Source: an uncultured Oscillospiraceae bacterium
Lineage (GTDB): Bacteria; Bacillota; Clostridia; Oscillospirales; Ruminococcaceae
Assembly: GCA_910589145.1 (NCBI GenBank)
Contig: CAJUSD010000004.1
Coordinates: 1-64,000 of the forward strand
Direction of reading: 5' to 3'
DNA: 64,000 nucleotides
The notes beneath the pieces were generated by a model. It did not search any database. It had not been told where the DNA came from and saw only the letters and a program-made list of their open reading frames with translations. This document shows, piece after piece, positions 7,607 to 16,326 of this stretch. Position 1 is the stretch's first letter, and every line of letters begins with the position of its first letter. The position numbers and the translations under genes were made by a program.

Positions 7607-7624
7607 ACATCCACATGTGGATGT
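7607..7624. promoter_or_regulatory. Perfect 18-bp palindrome before uxaA
   Basis: ACATCCACATGTGGATGT is an exact 18-bp palindrome lying between the uxaB stem-loop and the uxaA ribosome site (start 27 bp further). It has no loop and no T-run, so it reads as a dimeric protein-binding site, different in sequence from the LacI-type operators. The regulator is unknown. Confidence 0.45.
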
Positions 7625-7650
7625 AATTAGAATGAAGGAGAAACACTGGT

Positions 7651-9132
7651 ATGGAGTTAATCCGCATTAATCCTGGCGATAATGTAGCTGTTGCCCTGAC
7701 TGACATTGAAAAAGACAGTGTCAAAACAATAGAGGGCATTGAGATAGCTTTTCTGGATGATGTGAAGCGGGGGCATAAAGTCGCCTTGGCTGATATTAAG
7801 GCAGGGTCTCCTGTGATAAAATATGGTTTCAGCATCGGCAACGCCCAGGCTGATATTCCAAAGGGAAGCTGGGTACATACCCATAATCTGAAAACCGGCC
7901 TTGGGGAGCTTCTGGAATACCGCTATAACAAGGTAGAAACCCCAGCTGTTCGGAGAGAACCTGCAAAATTTAACGGTTATGTCCGTTCTGACGGAAAAGT
8001 GGGAATCCGCAACGAAATCTGGATCATTCCAACAGTAGGATGTGTCAACCGTCCTGCGGAACTGATCGCCAAACTTGCCAATGAAAAACTGATAGATGGT
8101 GTGGACGGGGTTCATGCCTTTGTCCATCCCTTCGGCTGCTCCCAGCTTGGGGAAGACCATAAAAATACTCAAAAATTGTTGGCTGGGCTGGTTCGCCATC
8201 CCAATGCAGCGGGGGTTTTAGTACTTGGCCTTGGCTGCGAAAACAATACGATTGAACAGTTTACCGAAACCATTGGAGAATTTGACCCCAACCGGGTAAA
8301 ATTCCTTATCTCTCAAACCGTTGATGATGAAATCGCCGAAGGTGTGAGAATCGTTGAGGGGTTAATGGAATACGCTGCTTCCTTTAAACGCCAGACTGTA
8401 GATGCTTCCAGTTTAATTATTGGGCTGAAGTGCGGCGGCTCAGATGGCCTGTCTGGGATTACTGGGAATCCTTTGGTGGGGCGTTTCTCTGACATGCTGA
8501 TTGAACAGGGCGGCACTTCTATCCTTACCGAAGTTCCTGAAATGTTCGGAGCTGAGACGATCCTTATGAATCGTGCGGCAGACGAGGAAATTTTCCAGAA
8601 AACAGTTGGATTGGTCAACGGATTTAAGGACTACTTTATCCGTCATGGACAGGTGGTTTATGAAAATCCTTCTCCTGGCAATAAAGCGGGAGGTATTTCT
8701 ACCTTGGAGGATAAATCCCTTGGATGTACCCAAAAGGGAGGTTCTTCCGCTGTCGTAGACGTGTTAGACTATGGCGACAGTGTTACCAAAAAGGGCCTCA
8801 ACCTTTTGAAAGGACCAGGAAACGATCTGGTTGCCGCTACTGCCTTGACCTCTGCCGGAGCGCATATTGTCCTGTTTACCACTGGCCGCGGCACCCCCTT
8901 TGGAGCGCCTGCTCCTACGGTAAAGGTTTCCACTAACTCAGCTTTGGCAGAAAAGAAAAAAGCTTGGATTGACTTTAACGCCGGCGTTCTGGTGGAGGGG
9001 AAAACCATGGATGAAGTTTCCAAGGATTTCTTTGACTATATTCTCCGTCTGGCAAATGGCGAAGTTCAAACCAACAATGAAAAGCACGACTTCCGCGAAA
9101 TCGCTATTTTTAAGGATGGCGTTATGCTTTAA
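7651..9132 (+). CDS. uxaA: Altronate dehydratase
   Basis: UxaA dehydrates D-altronate to 2-keto-3-deoxygluconate (KDG). The 493-residue protein has the small N-terminal SAF domain (about 1-100, with PKGSWVHTHNLKTGL) and then the large C-terminal domain starting GYVRSDGKVGIRNEIWIIPTVGCVN. Conserved motifs are HPFGCSQLG, LGLGCENN, GLKCGGSDGLSGITGNP and CTQKGGSSAV; the cysteines are typical of this iron-dependent family. The start is set by GAAGGAGAAACACTGGT. It follows uxaB by 105 bp that hold a stem-loop and an 18-bp palindrome, so it may have extra control. Confidence 0.95.
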   Translation: MELIRINPGDNVAVALTDIEKDSVKTIEGIEIAFLDDVKRGHKVALADIKAGSPVIKYGFSIGNAQADIPKGSWVHTHNLKTGLGELLEYRYNKVETPAVRREPAKFNGYVRSDGKVGIRNEIWIIPTVGCVNRPAELIAKLANEKLIDGVDGVHAFVHPFGCSQLGEDHKNTQKLLAGLVRHPNAAGVLVLGLGCENNTIEQFTETIGEFDPNRVKFLISQTVDDEIAEGVRIVEGLMEYAASFKRQTVDASSLIIGLKCGGSDGLSGITGNPLVGRFSDMLIEQGGTSILTEVPEMFGAETILMNRAADEEIFQKTVGLVNGFKDYFIRHGQVVYENPSPGNKAGGISTLEDKSLGCTQKGGSSAVVDVLDYGDSVTKKGLNLLKGPGNDLVAATALTSAGAHIVLFTTGRGTPFGAPAPTVKVSTNSALAEKKKAWIDFNAGVLVEGKTMDEVSKDFFDYILRLANGEVQTNNEKHDFREIAIFKDGVML

Positions 9133-9326
9133 TTTGTCTTTCTGTTTACTGTATGGACAGATTAAACCGCAGATTGTTAAAAATTTTCCCATAAGGGCTG
9201 TAAGAACTTGCATATTTTGATGGAACTTGTTATCATGTTAGTAGGAACTTGGACGGCTGAGGGAAGTGCCCGTCCCATGGCCTGCCAAAGTTAGAATCCG
9301 AATCTGTTAAAATGAGGTGAATCAAA

Positions 9327-10289
9327 ATGAACTCGATTATTGAAAAGGTATACCAGATTGGTATTGTCCCAGTAATCGCCTTTAACAGCGTTGACGAGGC
9401 TTTGCCCTTATGTAAAGCGCTGGCGGACGGCGGGCTTCCTGCCGCCGAAGTGACCTTCCGTACTGCTTGTGCAGAGGAATGTATTCGTAAAATCCATGCG
9501 GAAATGCCTGAGATGCTTCTCGGTGCAGGAACTGTCCTGACCAAAGACCAAGCTGACCGTGCAATGGACGCAGGTGCATCCTTTATTGTCAGCCCTGGCT
9601 TTGACCCCAATATTGCAAAGCATGTTACTGACAAAGGCGGGCTGATGATGCCCGGTACCGCAACCGCAGGGGAAATGTCCCAAGCCCTGAATCTGGGCCT
9701 TGACATTGTGAAATTTTTCCCGGCAGAAGCCAACGGCGGCGTTGCCATGCTGAAAAACCTGGCTGCTCCTTTGAACACCATGAAATGGATGTGCACAGGC
9801 GGCGTAAACGCTAAAAACGTCAACGACTACCTGGGCTTTGACGCAATTATTGCAGTAGGCGGAACCTGGATGTGCAAGAGCGACGTTATCAAGGCAAAGG
9901 AATGGGATAAGATTACCGCTATGAGCAAAGAGGCTGTTGACGTAATGCTGGGCCTGGAACTGGCACATATCGGCATTAACAGCGAGAATGAAGAAGAAGC
10001 CCTTGCCACTGCCAATATGCTTTCTGCGCTGCTTAACAAGAAAGTAGCGGTTGGAAACTCCAGCATCTTTGTTGGAAACAAGGAATTCGAGATTATGAAG
10101 AAAAAAGGCCGCGGCAAAAATGGCCATATTGCCGTTGCCTGCAATAATATTGACCGGGCTGTCTACCACCTTTCCCGCCGCGGCGTGAAGTTTGATATGG
10201 ACAGCATGGTTGTTAAGAACGGCAAAAATATCGCCTGCTATCTGGCAGACGAAGTTGCCGGGTTTGCGATTCACCTGGTCCGCAGATAA
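9327..10289 (+). CDS. KDPG aldolase fused to a VOC (glyoxalase-like) domain
   Basis: Residues 1-205 are a complete KDPG/KHG aldolase (Eda type), which cleaves 2-keto-3-deoxy-6-phosphogluconate to pyruvate and glyceraldehyde-3-phosphate. Catalytic Glu41 (AAEVTFRT), Arg45 and the Schiff-base Lys129 (DIVKFFPAE) are present. Residues 210-320 form an added domain with vicinal-oxygen-chelate character: ELAHIGI (His214), FEIMKK (Glu255) and NGHIAVACNNIDRAVYHL (His267); the last family metal position is not clearly conserved. Normal Eda is about 210 residues, so this is a fusion. Its extra role is unknown; it could be regulatory or bind a metal or keto-acid. The ribosome site is GAGGTGA 8 bases before the ATG. 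Confidence 0.9.
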   Translation: MNSIIEKVYQIGIVPVIAFNSVDEALPLCKALADGGLPAAEVTFRTACAEECIRKIHAEMPEMLLGAGTVLTKDQADRAMDAGASFIVSPGFDPNIAKHVTDKGGLMMPGTATAGEMSQALNLGLDIVKFFPAEANGGVAMLKNLAAPLNTMKWMCTGGVNAKNVNDYLGFDAIIAVGGTWMCKSDVIKAKEWDKITAMSKEAVDVMLGLELAHIGINSENEEEALATANMLSALLNKKVAVGNSSIFVGNKEFEIMKKKGRGKNGHIAVACNNIDRAVYHLSRRGVKFDMDSMVVKNGKNIACYLADEVAGFAIHLVRR

Positions 10290-10625
10290 ACCTGTCACAA
10301 GGCTTTTGCTTTTAAAGACGTTTTGGAAGGACAAGTTCCACGAAACGCCCCTATCGCTTCGTAAGATTTTAATTCTGGAACGTTTCCTGTTTTCCGCCTG
10401 CATCCTTTGGAAAAGATTTGTGGAGGAGAAATCCCCGTTTGCGCAGATGGGGAAGATTCTTTCATGAAAACGGAAATTGGATGTATTGAAAACAATGGAG
10501 TTGAATTGTCCTGGCTTTGGAGTGCATGAGCGCTCTGCTGCTCTGAAGGCAGGATAAGATAGGAATATTGTTTTTGGGGCGGGGATTATTTACCACTATT
10601 ATACATTTGTGAGGAGAGAACCATC
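10290..10625. other. 336-bp intergenic region before kdgK
   Basis: I find no convincing gene. Short frames here have no ribosome sites. The region may carry an mRNA leader or processing site for kdgK. No riboswitch consensus was recognised, and no terminator or promoter stands out. Confidence 0.4.
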
Positions 10626-11651
10626 ATGGCTAAGAGAGTTATTACCTTCGGTGAAATTATGCTCCGTTTGGCTCCCGAAGGATATTACCGTTTTGTACAA
10701 GCAACAACTTTTGGCGCAACCTATGGCGGCGGCGAAGCAAACGTTGCTGTTTCCCTGGCAAACTACGGTTTAGATGCCAAATATGTTACCAAGCTCCCCA
10801 AGAACGATATTGGACAAGCTGCTGTTAATTCCCTCCGCCAGTTTGGCGTTGACACCAGCCTGATTGTTCGCGGCGGTGACCGTGTAGGCATTTATTTCCT
10901 GGAGAAAGGCGCTTCCCAGCGTCCTTCCAAAGTGGTTTATGACCGTGCCCACTCTGCGATTTCTGAAGCTGTCAAAGGCGATTTTGATTGGGATAAGATT
11001 TTTGACGGGGCTGATTGGTTCCACTTCACCGGGATTACTCCCGCATTAGGACCCAATGTAGTTGAAATCTGCAAAGAAGCCTGCAAAGCTGCTCAGGCAA
11101 AGGGAATCACAGTTTCCTGTGACCTTAACTACCGCAAAAACCTCTGGACCCGCGACCAGGCCAGAGAAGCTATGACTGAACTCTGCAAATATGTTGACGT
11201 GTGCATTTCCAACGAAGAAGACGCAAAAGACGTTTTCGGAATTGAAGCTGACAACACCGATATTACTGGCGGTAAGCTGAATAAAGACGGCTATAAGTCC
11301 GTTGCTAAGAAGCTGGCTGACCAGTTTGGATTTAAGAAAGTTGCTATTACTCTGCGTACATCCATCTCAGCTTCCGAGAATAATTGGGCTGGTATGCTGT
11401 TTGATGGGGAAAATTACTGCTTCTCCAAAGAATATAATATGAAAATCGTTGACCGCGTTGGCGGCGGCGACAGCTTTGGCGGCGGTTTGATTTACGCCTG
11501 CCTGAACGATTTCAGCACCCAGGCGGCTGTTGAATTTGCAGTTGCTGCATCTTGCTTAAAACATTCCATTGAGGGCGACTTTAATCAGGTCAGCGTCGAT
11601 GAAGTCCAAAAATTGGCTGGCGGCGATGGCTCCGGTCGTGTTCAAAGATAA
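10626..11651 (+). CDS. kdgK: 2-keto-3-deoxygluconate kinase
   Basis: KdgK phosphorylates KDG to KDPG with ATP, feeding the aldolase encoded just upstream. This 341-residue PfkB/ribokinase-family protein has the N-terminal GEIMLRLAPEGYYR, the substrate loop GGGEANVAVSLANYGLDAKYVTKL and the C-terminal anion-hole motif DRVGGGDSFGGG with catalytic Asp282 (family form GAGDxF, here GGGDSF). The ATG follows GAGGAGAGAACCATC. It closes the plus-strand uxa series and is followed by a strong terminator. Confidence 0.94.
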   Translation: MAKRVITFGEIMLRLAPEGYYRFVQATTFGATYGGGEANVAVSLANYGLDAKYVTKLPKNDIGQAAVNSLRQFGVDTSLIVRGGDRVGIYFLEKGASQRPSKVVYDRAHSAISEAVKGDFDWDKIFDGADWFHFTGITPALGPNVVEICKEACKAAQAKGITVSCDLNYRKNLWTRDQAREAMTELCKYVDVCISNEEDAKDVFGIEADNTDITGGKLNKDGYKSVAKKLADQFGFKKVAITLRTSISASENNWAGMLFDGENYCFSKEYNMKIVDRVGGGDSFGGGLIYACLNDFSTQAAVEFAVAASCLKHSIEGDFNQVSVDEVQKLAGGDGSGRVQR

Positions 11652-11680
11652 AAACTGTAAAAGTAAAATAATGCTGTTAA

Positions 11681-11720
11681 GGGTTCCCGAATGTTCGCGC
11701 CATTCGGGAACCCCCCTTTA
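11681..11720 (+). terminator. kdgK terminator
   Basis: GGGTTCCCGAATG (11681-11693) pairs with CATTCGGGAACCC (11701-11713) around a 7-base loop, followed by CCCCTTTATTTTC. It ends the hexuronate series. Confidence 0.85.
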
Positions 11721-12138
11721 TTTTCAAAAAGAAGATAACTGTCGAAAAACATAGTTAAATAGGAGAAATATAACTTTTATTATCATAACTGTAATGCTTT
11801 CGTTTAAATATTAGAGATAAGTTTCAGATTTTGATTAGTGAGATTAATATAATGTATAGGAAACTTTCAGGTATGATTTCCGCTAACTAAAAAAACTAAA
11901 TGTTTATTTTTGCCAGCCTAAGTTAAGTTTGTTATTTTGGATTTACATTTGTTTACACAATACAAATTTTATTGGAGTTTTAATATTTTAAATATGATTA
12001 TGATTTGATGGACATATCATTAGGATAAGACAGGCAGTGTATAGATAAAATCTATTATTGATTTATAAAGAATTTTATGCTACACTAAAAAACTGGGCGA
12101 CAACGTCAAAATTAATTCCTTACTATGGAGGGGTTATT
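11721..12138. other. AT-rich upstream region of the chemoreceptor gene
   Basis: About 420 bp with no gene-like frame. It must hold the chemoreceptor promoter. I looked for a sigma-28 (FliA/SigD) signature and saw no convincing match. The last 20 bp contain the ribosome site TGGAGGGG. Confidence 0.4.
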
Positions 12139-14166
12139 ATGAAATTTTTGATGAATCAAAAGCTTGCAATGCGTATTAGTATTATTACTACAGTAATAAC
12201 GCTGCTAGGGATGCTGCTGCTTTGGTTCGTCGTATCCAGCAGTGCTGCTTCTACTGTTAAAAATGATATTACAAATCAGATGACAGATGCAGTAGAATCT
12301 AGAGCAGCTATTATTAATGATTATGTATCTTCTGCAGAGGAATATGTCACTGCTTTCTCCCTTGGGAGTGAAGTGCGGGATTTGCTTTTGAATCCAGATA
12401 ACCCGGCGCTTCTGGAGAAAGGCCAAAAATACACGGAAGATTTTGCTGCCCTCAAGGACGCCTTTGAAGGGCTTTATATTGCCACCCCAGACACGCATGT
12501 TCTAACCCATACATCTCCAAGTGCTGTTGGAATGACCACCCGAACCGGCGAATCCCTGGAGTTATTCCGTGATACTATTTTGGCCCAGCCGAAGCTTACC
12601 AATTTAGGGATTATGAAATCCCCCGGTACAGGAAGTATGATCCTCTCTATGTATTGTCCTATTTTTGAAGACCAGAGATGTATTGGCTATGTTGGGGCAG
12701 GAGTCTATGCCAGCCGGCTGATGGATGTTTTGCTGGGTTTGGATATTAAGGGCCTGCCCAACAGCGAGTATGTATTTTTGAATGCGGAAACCGGCGTATA
12801 TCTGTATCATCAAGATGAAGAGCTTTTGAATACAGAGACAAGCGACAACGGCTATCTGGAGATCATCCATCGAATCAAAACAGATGGCGACACAACAGCT
12901 AATACATATTCCTATCGGGATAAAGATGGTGTGGAACAGTTAATTGTTTATAAGTATCTCAAAGACCGAGGCTGGGTCTTTATGGTTCGTGATAGTACGG
13001 CGGAGGTTTACGCTGCTGTACTGGCAGTGCGTTTTGTTGTTGGCATACTGTGCCTGGCAGTAGCTGCTGCTATCATACTTGTCACGCTTCTTATTCTACA
13101 CAGGCAGGGTAAGGAGCTTATGATGGTGGAACGCGCCATAGGATATCTGGGTAATTTGGATCTCTCCGCTGATCGGGAATTAGAACCTTTTTACGACCGG
13201 ATGGACGAAGTTGGCCTGATTGCACAAACAACCCATAACCTTTGCAGCTGTCTGCGAAAAACCATTGATGATATTGGAAGGATTCTATGGGAAATGGCAA
13301 ACGGCAATATTGCTGTAGATGTTGAGAAAAATGAAGCATACTATGTTGGCGACTTCAAAATACTGTCTCAAAGCTTAAAAATCATTCGAACGAATCTTTT
13401 GCAGGTAATGCATGAAATTTCTTGCGTAGCAGGCCAGGTCGATGCAAGTGCATACCAGGCATCTGTTGGAGTGCAAACGCTTTCCCAAGGGAGTATGGAG
13501 CAGTCGGCGTCCATTGATAGCCTTGTAATCCATATGTCAGAGCTTACCGAACAAATAAAAGGCGGCGCGATGCGCTGCAGCGATGCCAGCGAGTTGGTGA
13601 ACAAGGTCAACGGTTATGCTGCCGAGGCTGACCAAAAAATGGCACAGCTAAATGCTGCTGCAAAAAATATTGACCAATCCTCCACCCAAATTGGAGGGAT
13701 TATAAAAACAATTGAAGATATTGCGTTTCAGACGAATATACTGGCATTAAACGCCTCTGTAGAAGCTGCCCGCGCCGGGGCAGCTGGAAAGGGATTTTCG
13801 GTGGTGGCGGATGAGGTGCGGAATCTTGCAGCTAGGTCTGCGAAAGCGGCACAAAATACAAATAAACTGATTGGCCAATCCGTCCAGGATGTGAAGGTAG
13901 GGACAGAATCCGCAGAAATAGCCATTTCAGCAATGAGGGTTATAAATGATTGTATACAATCAATTAAAACACTGATGGATGGAATTGCTCTAGCAAGTGT
14001 TCGGCAGTCAGAAATGGTTGCCTCTGTGGATCAGGGGATCAAAGAAATCTCCAGAGTAGTGCAGGCCAATTCTGCTGCTACTGAAGAAAGCGCTGAAATT
14101 TCTAAAAAATTGTCTGATGAGGCAAATACATTGAATAGATTGATTGGCCAATTCAGCATTGAATAA
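12139..14166 (+). CDS. Methyl-accepting chemotaxis protein with extracellular Cache-type sensor
   Basis: This is a membrane chemoreceptor of 675 residues signalling to CheA/CheW. A first membrane helix lies at about 12-35, then a roughly 260-residue extracellular domain of dCache type (segments YIATPDTHVLTHTSPSAVG and CPIFEDQRCIGYVGAGVYAS), a second helix near 300-325, a HAMP-like linker and the methyl-accepting coiled coil. The conserved signalling tip is intact (IEDIAFQTNILALNASVEAARAGAAGKGFSVVADEVRNLA written here in two halves: IEDIAFQTNILALNASVEAA and RAGAAGKGFSVVADEVRNLA). The frame is open from 12058, but the ATG at 12139 follows TGGAGGGG and begins the signal-anchor. Placement next to hexuronate genes suggests, but does not prove, a sugar-acid ligand. 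Confidence 0.92.
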   Translation: MKFLMNQKLAMRISIITTVITLLGMLLLWFVVSSSAASTVKNDITNQMTDAVESRAAIINDYVSSAEEYVTAFSLGSEVRDLLLNPDNPALLEKGQKYTEDFAALKDAFEGLYIATPDTHVLTHTSPSAVGMTTRTGESLELFRDTILAQPKLTNLGIMKSPGTGSMILSMYCPIFEDQRCIGYVGAGVYASRLMDVLLGLDIKGLPNSEYVFLNAETGVYLYHQDEELLNTETSDNGYLEIIHRIKTDGDTTANTYSYRDKDGVEQLIVYKYLKDRGWVFMVRDSTAEVYAAVLAVRFVVGILCLAVAAAIILVTLLILHRQGKELMMVERAIGYLGNLDLSADRELEPFYDRMDEVGLIAQTTHNLCSCLRKTIDDIGRILWEMANGNIAVDVEKNEAYYVGDFKILSQSLKIIRTNLLQVMHEISCVAGQVDASAYQASVGVQTLSQGSMEQSASIDSLVIHMSELTEQIKGGAMRCSDASELVNKVNGYAAEADQKMAQLNAAAKNIDQSSTQIGGIIKTIEDIAFQTNILALNASVEAARAGAAGKGFSVVADEVRNLAARSAKAAQNTNKLIGQSVQDVKVGTESAEIAISAMRVINDCIQSIKTLMDGIALASVRQSEMVASVDQGIKEISRVVQANSAATEESAEISKKLSDEANTLNRLIGQFSIE

Positions 14167-14190
14167 CATAAGTTCATCTGAAAAAATTTA

Positions 14191-14230
14191 GGACTGTATC
14201 TTCAGATTCATTTGAAGATACAGTCCTTTT
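14191..14230. terminator. Bidirectional terminator after the chemoreceptor gene
   Basis: GGACTGTATCTTCA (14191-14204) pairs with TGAAGATACAGTCC (14213-14226), followed by TTTT. It lies between convergent genes and can serve both. Confidence 0.88.
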
Positions 14231-14239
14231 CCACATTTT

Positions 14240-15208
14240 CTATTGACTTATACCATGCAGACCCTGCAAAGCTTCTCCAATCACAGCGAAACCCATATCG
14301 TTGGGATGCAGCCGAAGGTCATGGTAGAAGTCTCCACAATGGGGGCTGACTTCTGTTCCTTCTGTCAACGGGATTCCAAGCCGTCTGCTTTCTTCCCGAA
14401 GCAATCCACAAATTTTTTCAAAGGGTTCCCCAATTTCCGGCTTTATACAGTCTGCCCGCCAAAACGGAGTTACCATACGGACGTTTTCCGGCTGGAAAGT
14501 ATCACAGATATCCTCCAAACAGCCTTTCAAACGCTGTGAATATGTATCCCATTGGGTAAGGGCGGGCCCAGTATCGTTAGTTCCCAGCAGTATGACCATC
14601 TGTCCCGGTTTCCAATCCCCATAGGAAAAATCCCGGCAGATATCCTTAAACCCACAGCCGCCAACCCCCTGGTTGACAATTTCCACATTCCACCTTCTTC
14701 CCAAAATTGCCGTAAGGGTCTGTGACGGATGGGAAGCGTGCATTCCCTGGGAGATAGAATCCCCCAGCCATAAAATTTTACCAGAGAAAATGCCTGGCGG
14801 AACCGCCCTTCCATCTTCCCCGAAATCAAAACCATTGATTAACAGCTCTGCCGTAAAGGGAAGATAAATCAACACTTCACCTTCCCCGGTAAATACCCGC
14901 CGGAAGCGAACATTTCCCCTCCCGCCGCTGGCAAGATGTACAGCCGAATCAGTCAGTCTGCCGTTTTCATACAGGTCAAAGGCAAGCTTTTCCCCGCAAT
15001 GGGAGAGAATTTGATAGGAAAAAGAGATTTCCTCTGCACTGGTGTTTGCCCTCAGGGTGATCCCGGCGCAGCTTCTTGCCCTTGCTGCCCGAACCTCTCC
15101 CATGCTGTCCCAATATTCCCGCTGCGATTGGGTAAAGCGCCGGGGGATTACCCCTCCAGCAGTTTCCTCCACAAATAAACAGTTATGAAAAAATGCTTTT
15201 TGCTCCAT
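14240..15208 (-). CDS. SGNH/GDSL-family hydrolase (probable carbohydrate esterase)
   Basis: This 322-residue cytosolic-looking enzyme (no signal peptide) has an N-terminal beta-rich part (about 1-140) and an SGNH domain. The nucleophile Ser151 is in ILWLGDSISQG, the block-II Gly in NQGVGG, Asn211 in LLGTNDTG, and the catalytic pair Asp297/His301 in HDLRLHPND. Such enzymes often remove acetyl groups from sugars or oligosaccharides. The frame is open to 15364, but the ATG at 15208 has GGAGGG 9 bases upstream. It overlaps the esterase gene before it by 26 bp, implying coupled translation. It is last in the minus-strand transporter operon. Confidence 0.85.
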   Translation of the reverse strand: MEQKAFFHNCLFVEETAGGVIPRRFTQSQREYWDSMGEVRAARARSCAGITLRANTSAEEISFSYQILSHCGEKLAFDLYENGRLTDSAVHLASGGRGNVRFRRVFTGEGEVLIYLPFTAELLINGFDFGEDGRAVPPGIFSGKILWLGDSISQGMHASHPSQTLTAILGRRWNVEIVNQGVGGCGFKDICRDFSYGDWKPGQMVILLGTNDTGPALTQWDTYSQRLKGCLEDICDTFQPENVRMVTPFWRADCIKPEIGEPFEKICGLLREESRRLGIPLTEGTEVSPHCGDFYHDLRLHPNDMGFAVIGEALQGLHGISQ

Positions 15209-16220
15209 CCCGTTTTTCCCTCCATTGAAATGTTTTTCCGAAAAAATCCAGTATCTTTTCCATACGCCGGGGCTGGAATACCCCATGATGGAACATATAA
15301 TTGTGTTCTGCTTCTTCAAAAAGCTCCATTTGGCAGTCCGCGCCTTTTTCCCGCAGCTTTTCATACAGCATAAGGGTTTGATAAACCGGGACCAGAGGAT
15401 CAGCCAGCCCGTGAAGCAGCAAAAGCTTTGGCAGCCCTTTTATTTTTTCCTTAGATGCTCCCTCTAAAATATGGTAGGGACTTGCAGGCTCTAACGCTGC
15501 TGCATCTTCCCCAAGTTCCCTCCCCATAAGCATGTCAAACGCGCTGGCAAATCCCTTGACATTCAAAAGGCTTTTAAGCTGTTCTGTATCTGCTTCCCCT
15601 ATTCCTGAACAGCCTCCTAATAAACGAATTGCCTCCTCCTGATGTTCCGCCAGTGTGTCCGCTGACCTCTTGGAAAAGAAAGCGTTTGCCGAAAGGGTTG
15701 ATTGATAGAGCGCAGGCAGGTTAGAAGGCGCGCAGGCGGCGGCTATTGCTGTTATCTCTCCTGGTTCTGCCGTCAGCCCCATCATCAGGGCAAGGTGTGC
15801 CCCGGAGGAACCTCCGCGGACGCCGATTTTATTTTTGTCTGCGCCATATTCCATCCCGTGAGCCTGTATCCAGCGCAAAGCATCCATACAGTCTTCCAGA
15901 TTGGCGGGAAAAGGTGATTCGGTTGTCAGTCTGTATCTTAAATTGAAGGTTACATATCCGTTAAATGCCAAAGCTGTGGCATTATAGTTTTTATTTGTCC
16001 CCTTGCGCCATGCTCCGCCGTGAATGCACAAAACCGCCGGACGATTTTCTCCTGCCGCAATCCCGATTGGACGCAGAATATCCAATGTCAGGGTGCGGTC
16101 TGAAAGTTTTTTGTAGGGAATATCCTGTATCCATTCCAACCCCAGCTCTGAAAAAACGGCTTCCATATCTTCAGAAACAGGTTCCGGTATTTTCCAGCCA
16201 TTCAGCTCTGTCACTTTCAC
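15183..16220 (-). CDS. Alpha/beta-hydrolase esterase
   Basis: This 345-residue enzyme is of the BD-FAE/HSL-like esterase type. The oxyanion motif HGGAW (67-71), nucleophile Ser138 in GGSSG, the acid in LLHGLADPLVP and the base in EEAEHNYMF are all present. It has no signal peptide, so it probably acts on imported (acetylated or methyl-esterified) oligosaccharides. The start is GTG, preceded by GAGGAGA at 8-base spacing. It overlaps the downstream SGNH hydrolase gene and follows the permease genes after a stem-loop, so two deacylating enzymes travel with one transporter. Confidence 0.85.
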   Translation of the reverse strand: MKVTELNGWKIPEPVSEDMEAVFSELGLEWIQDIPYKKLSDRTLTLDILRPIGIAAGENRPAVLCIHGGAWRKGTNKNYNATALAFNGYVTFNLRYRLTTESPFPANLEDCMDALRWIQAHGMEYGADKNKIGVRGGSSGAHLALMMGLTAEPGEITAIAAACAPSNLPALYQSTLSANAFFSKRSADTLAEHQEEAIRLLGGCSGIGEADTEQLKSLLNVKGFASAFDMLMGRELGEDAAALEPASPYHILEGASKEKIKGLPKLLLLHGLADPLVPVYQTLMLYEKLREKGADCQMELFEEAEHNYMFHHGVFQPRRMEKILDFFGKTFQWREKRDGAKSIFS

Positions 16221-16247
16221 TATTACATTCTCCTCTCTGTCCGTAAG

Positions 16248-16295
16248 AAAAGCCGGTCATAAAAGCATTGGATTTCAGCTTTACAACCGGCTTTT
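16248..16295 (-). terminator. Stem-loop between permease and esterase genes
   Basis: On the minus strand a 10-bp stem (AAAAGCCGGT / ACCGGCTTTT) closes on a large loop and runs into TTTTCTT. It probably attenuates transcription from the transporter genes into the hydrolase genes. Confidence 0.6.
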
Positions 16296-16326
16296 GACGT
16301 GTTACGTCATTTTTTGAAGATGAATA

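Noticed and set aside
9408..10403. 331-codon minus-strand frame opposite the KDPG aldolase gene
   Set aside because: Opposite a full aldolase-VOC gene with correct catalytic residues; no ribosome site.
10290..10625. Riboswitch before kdgK
   Set aside because: No match to any riboswitch consensus I could recognise; left as an undetermined intergenic region.
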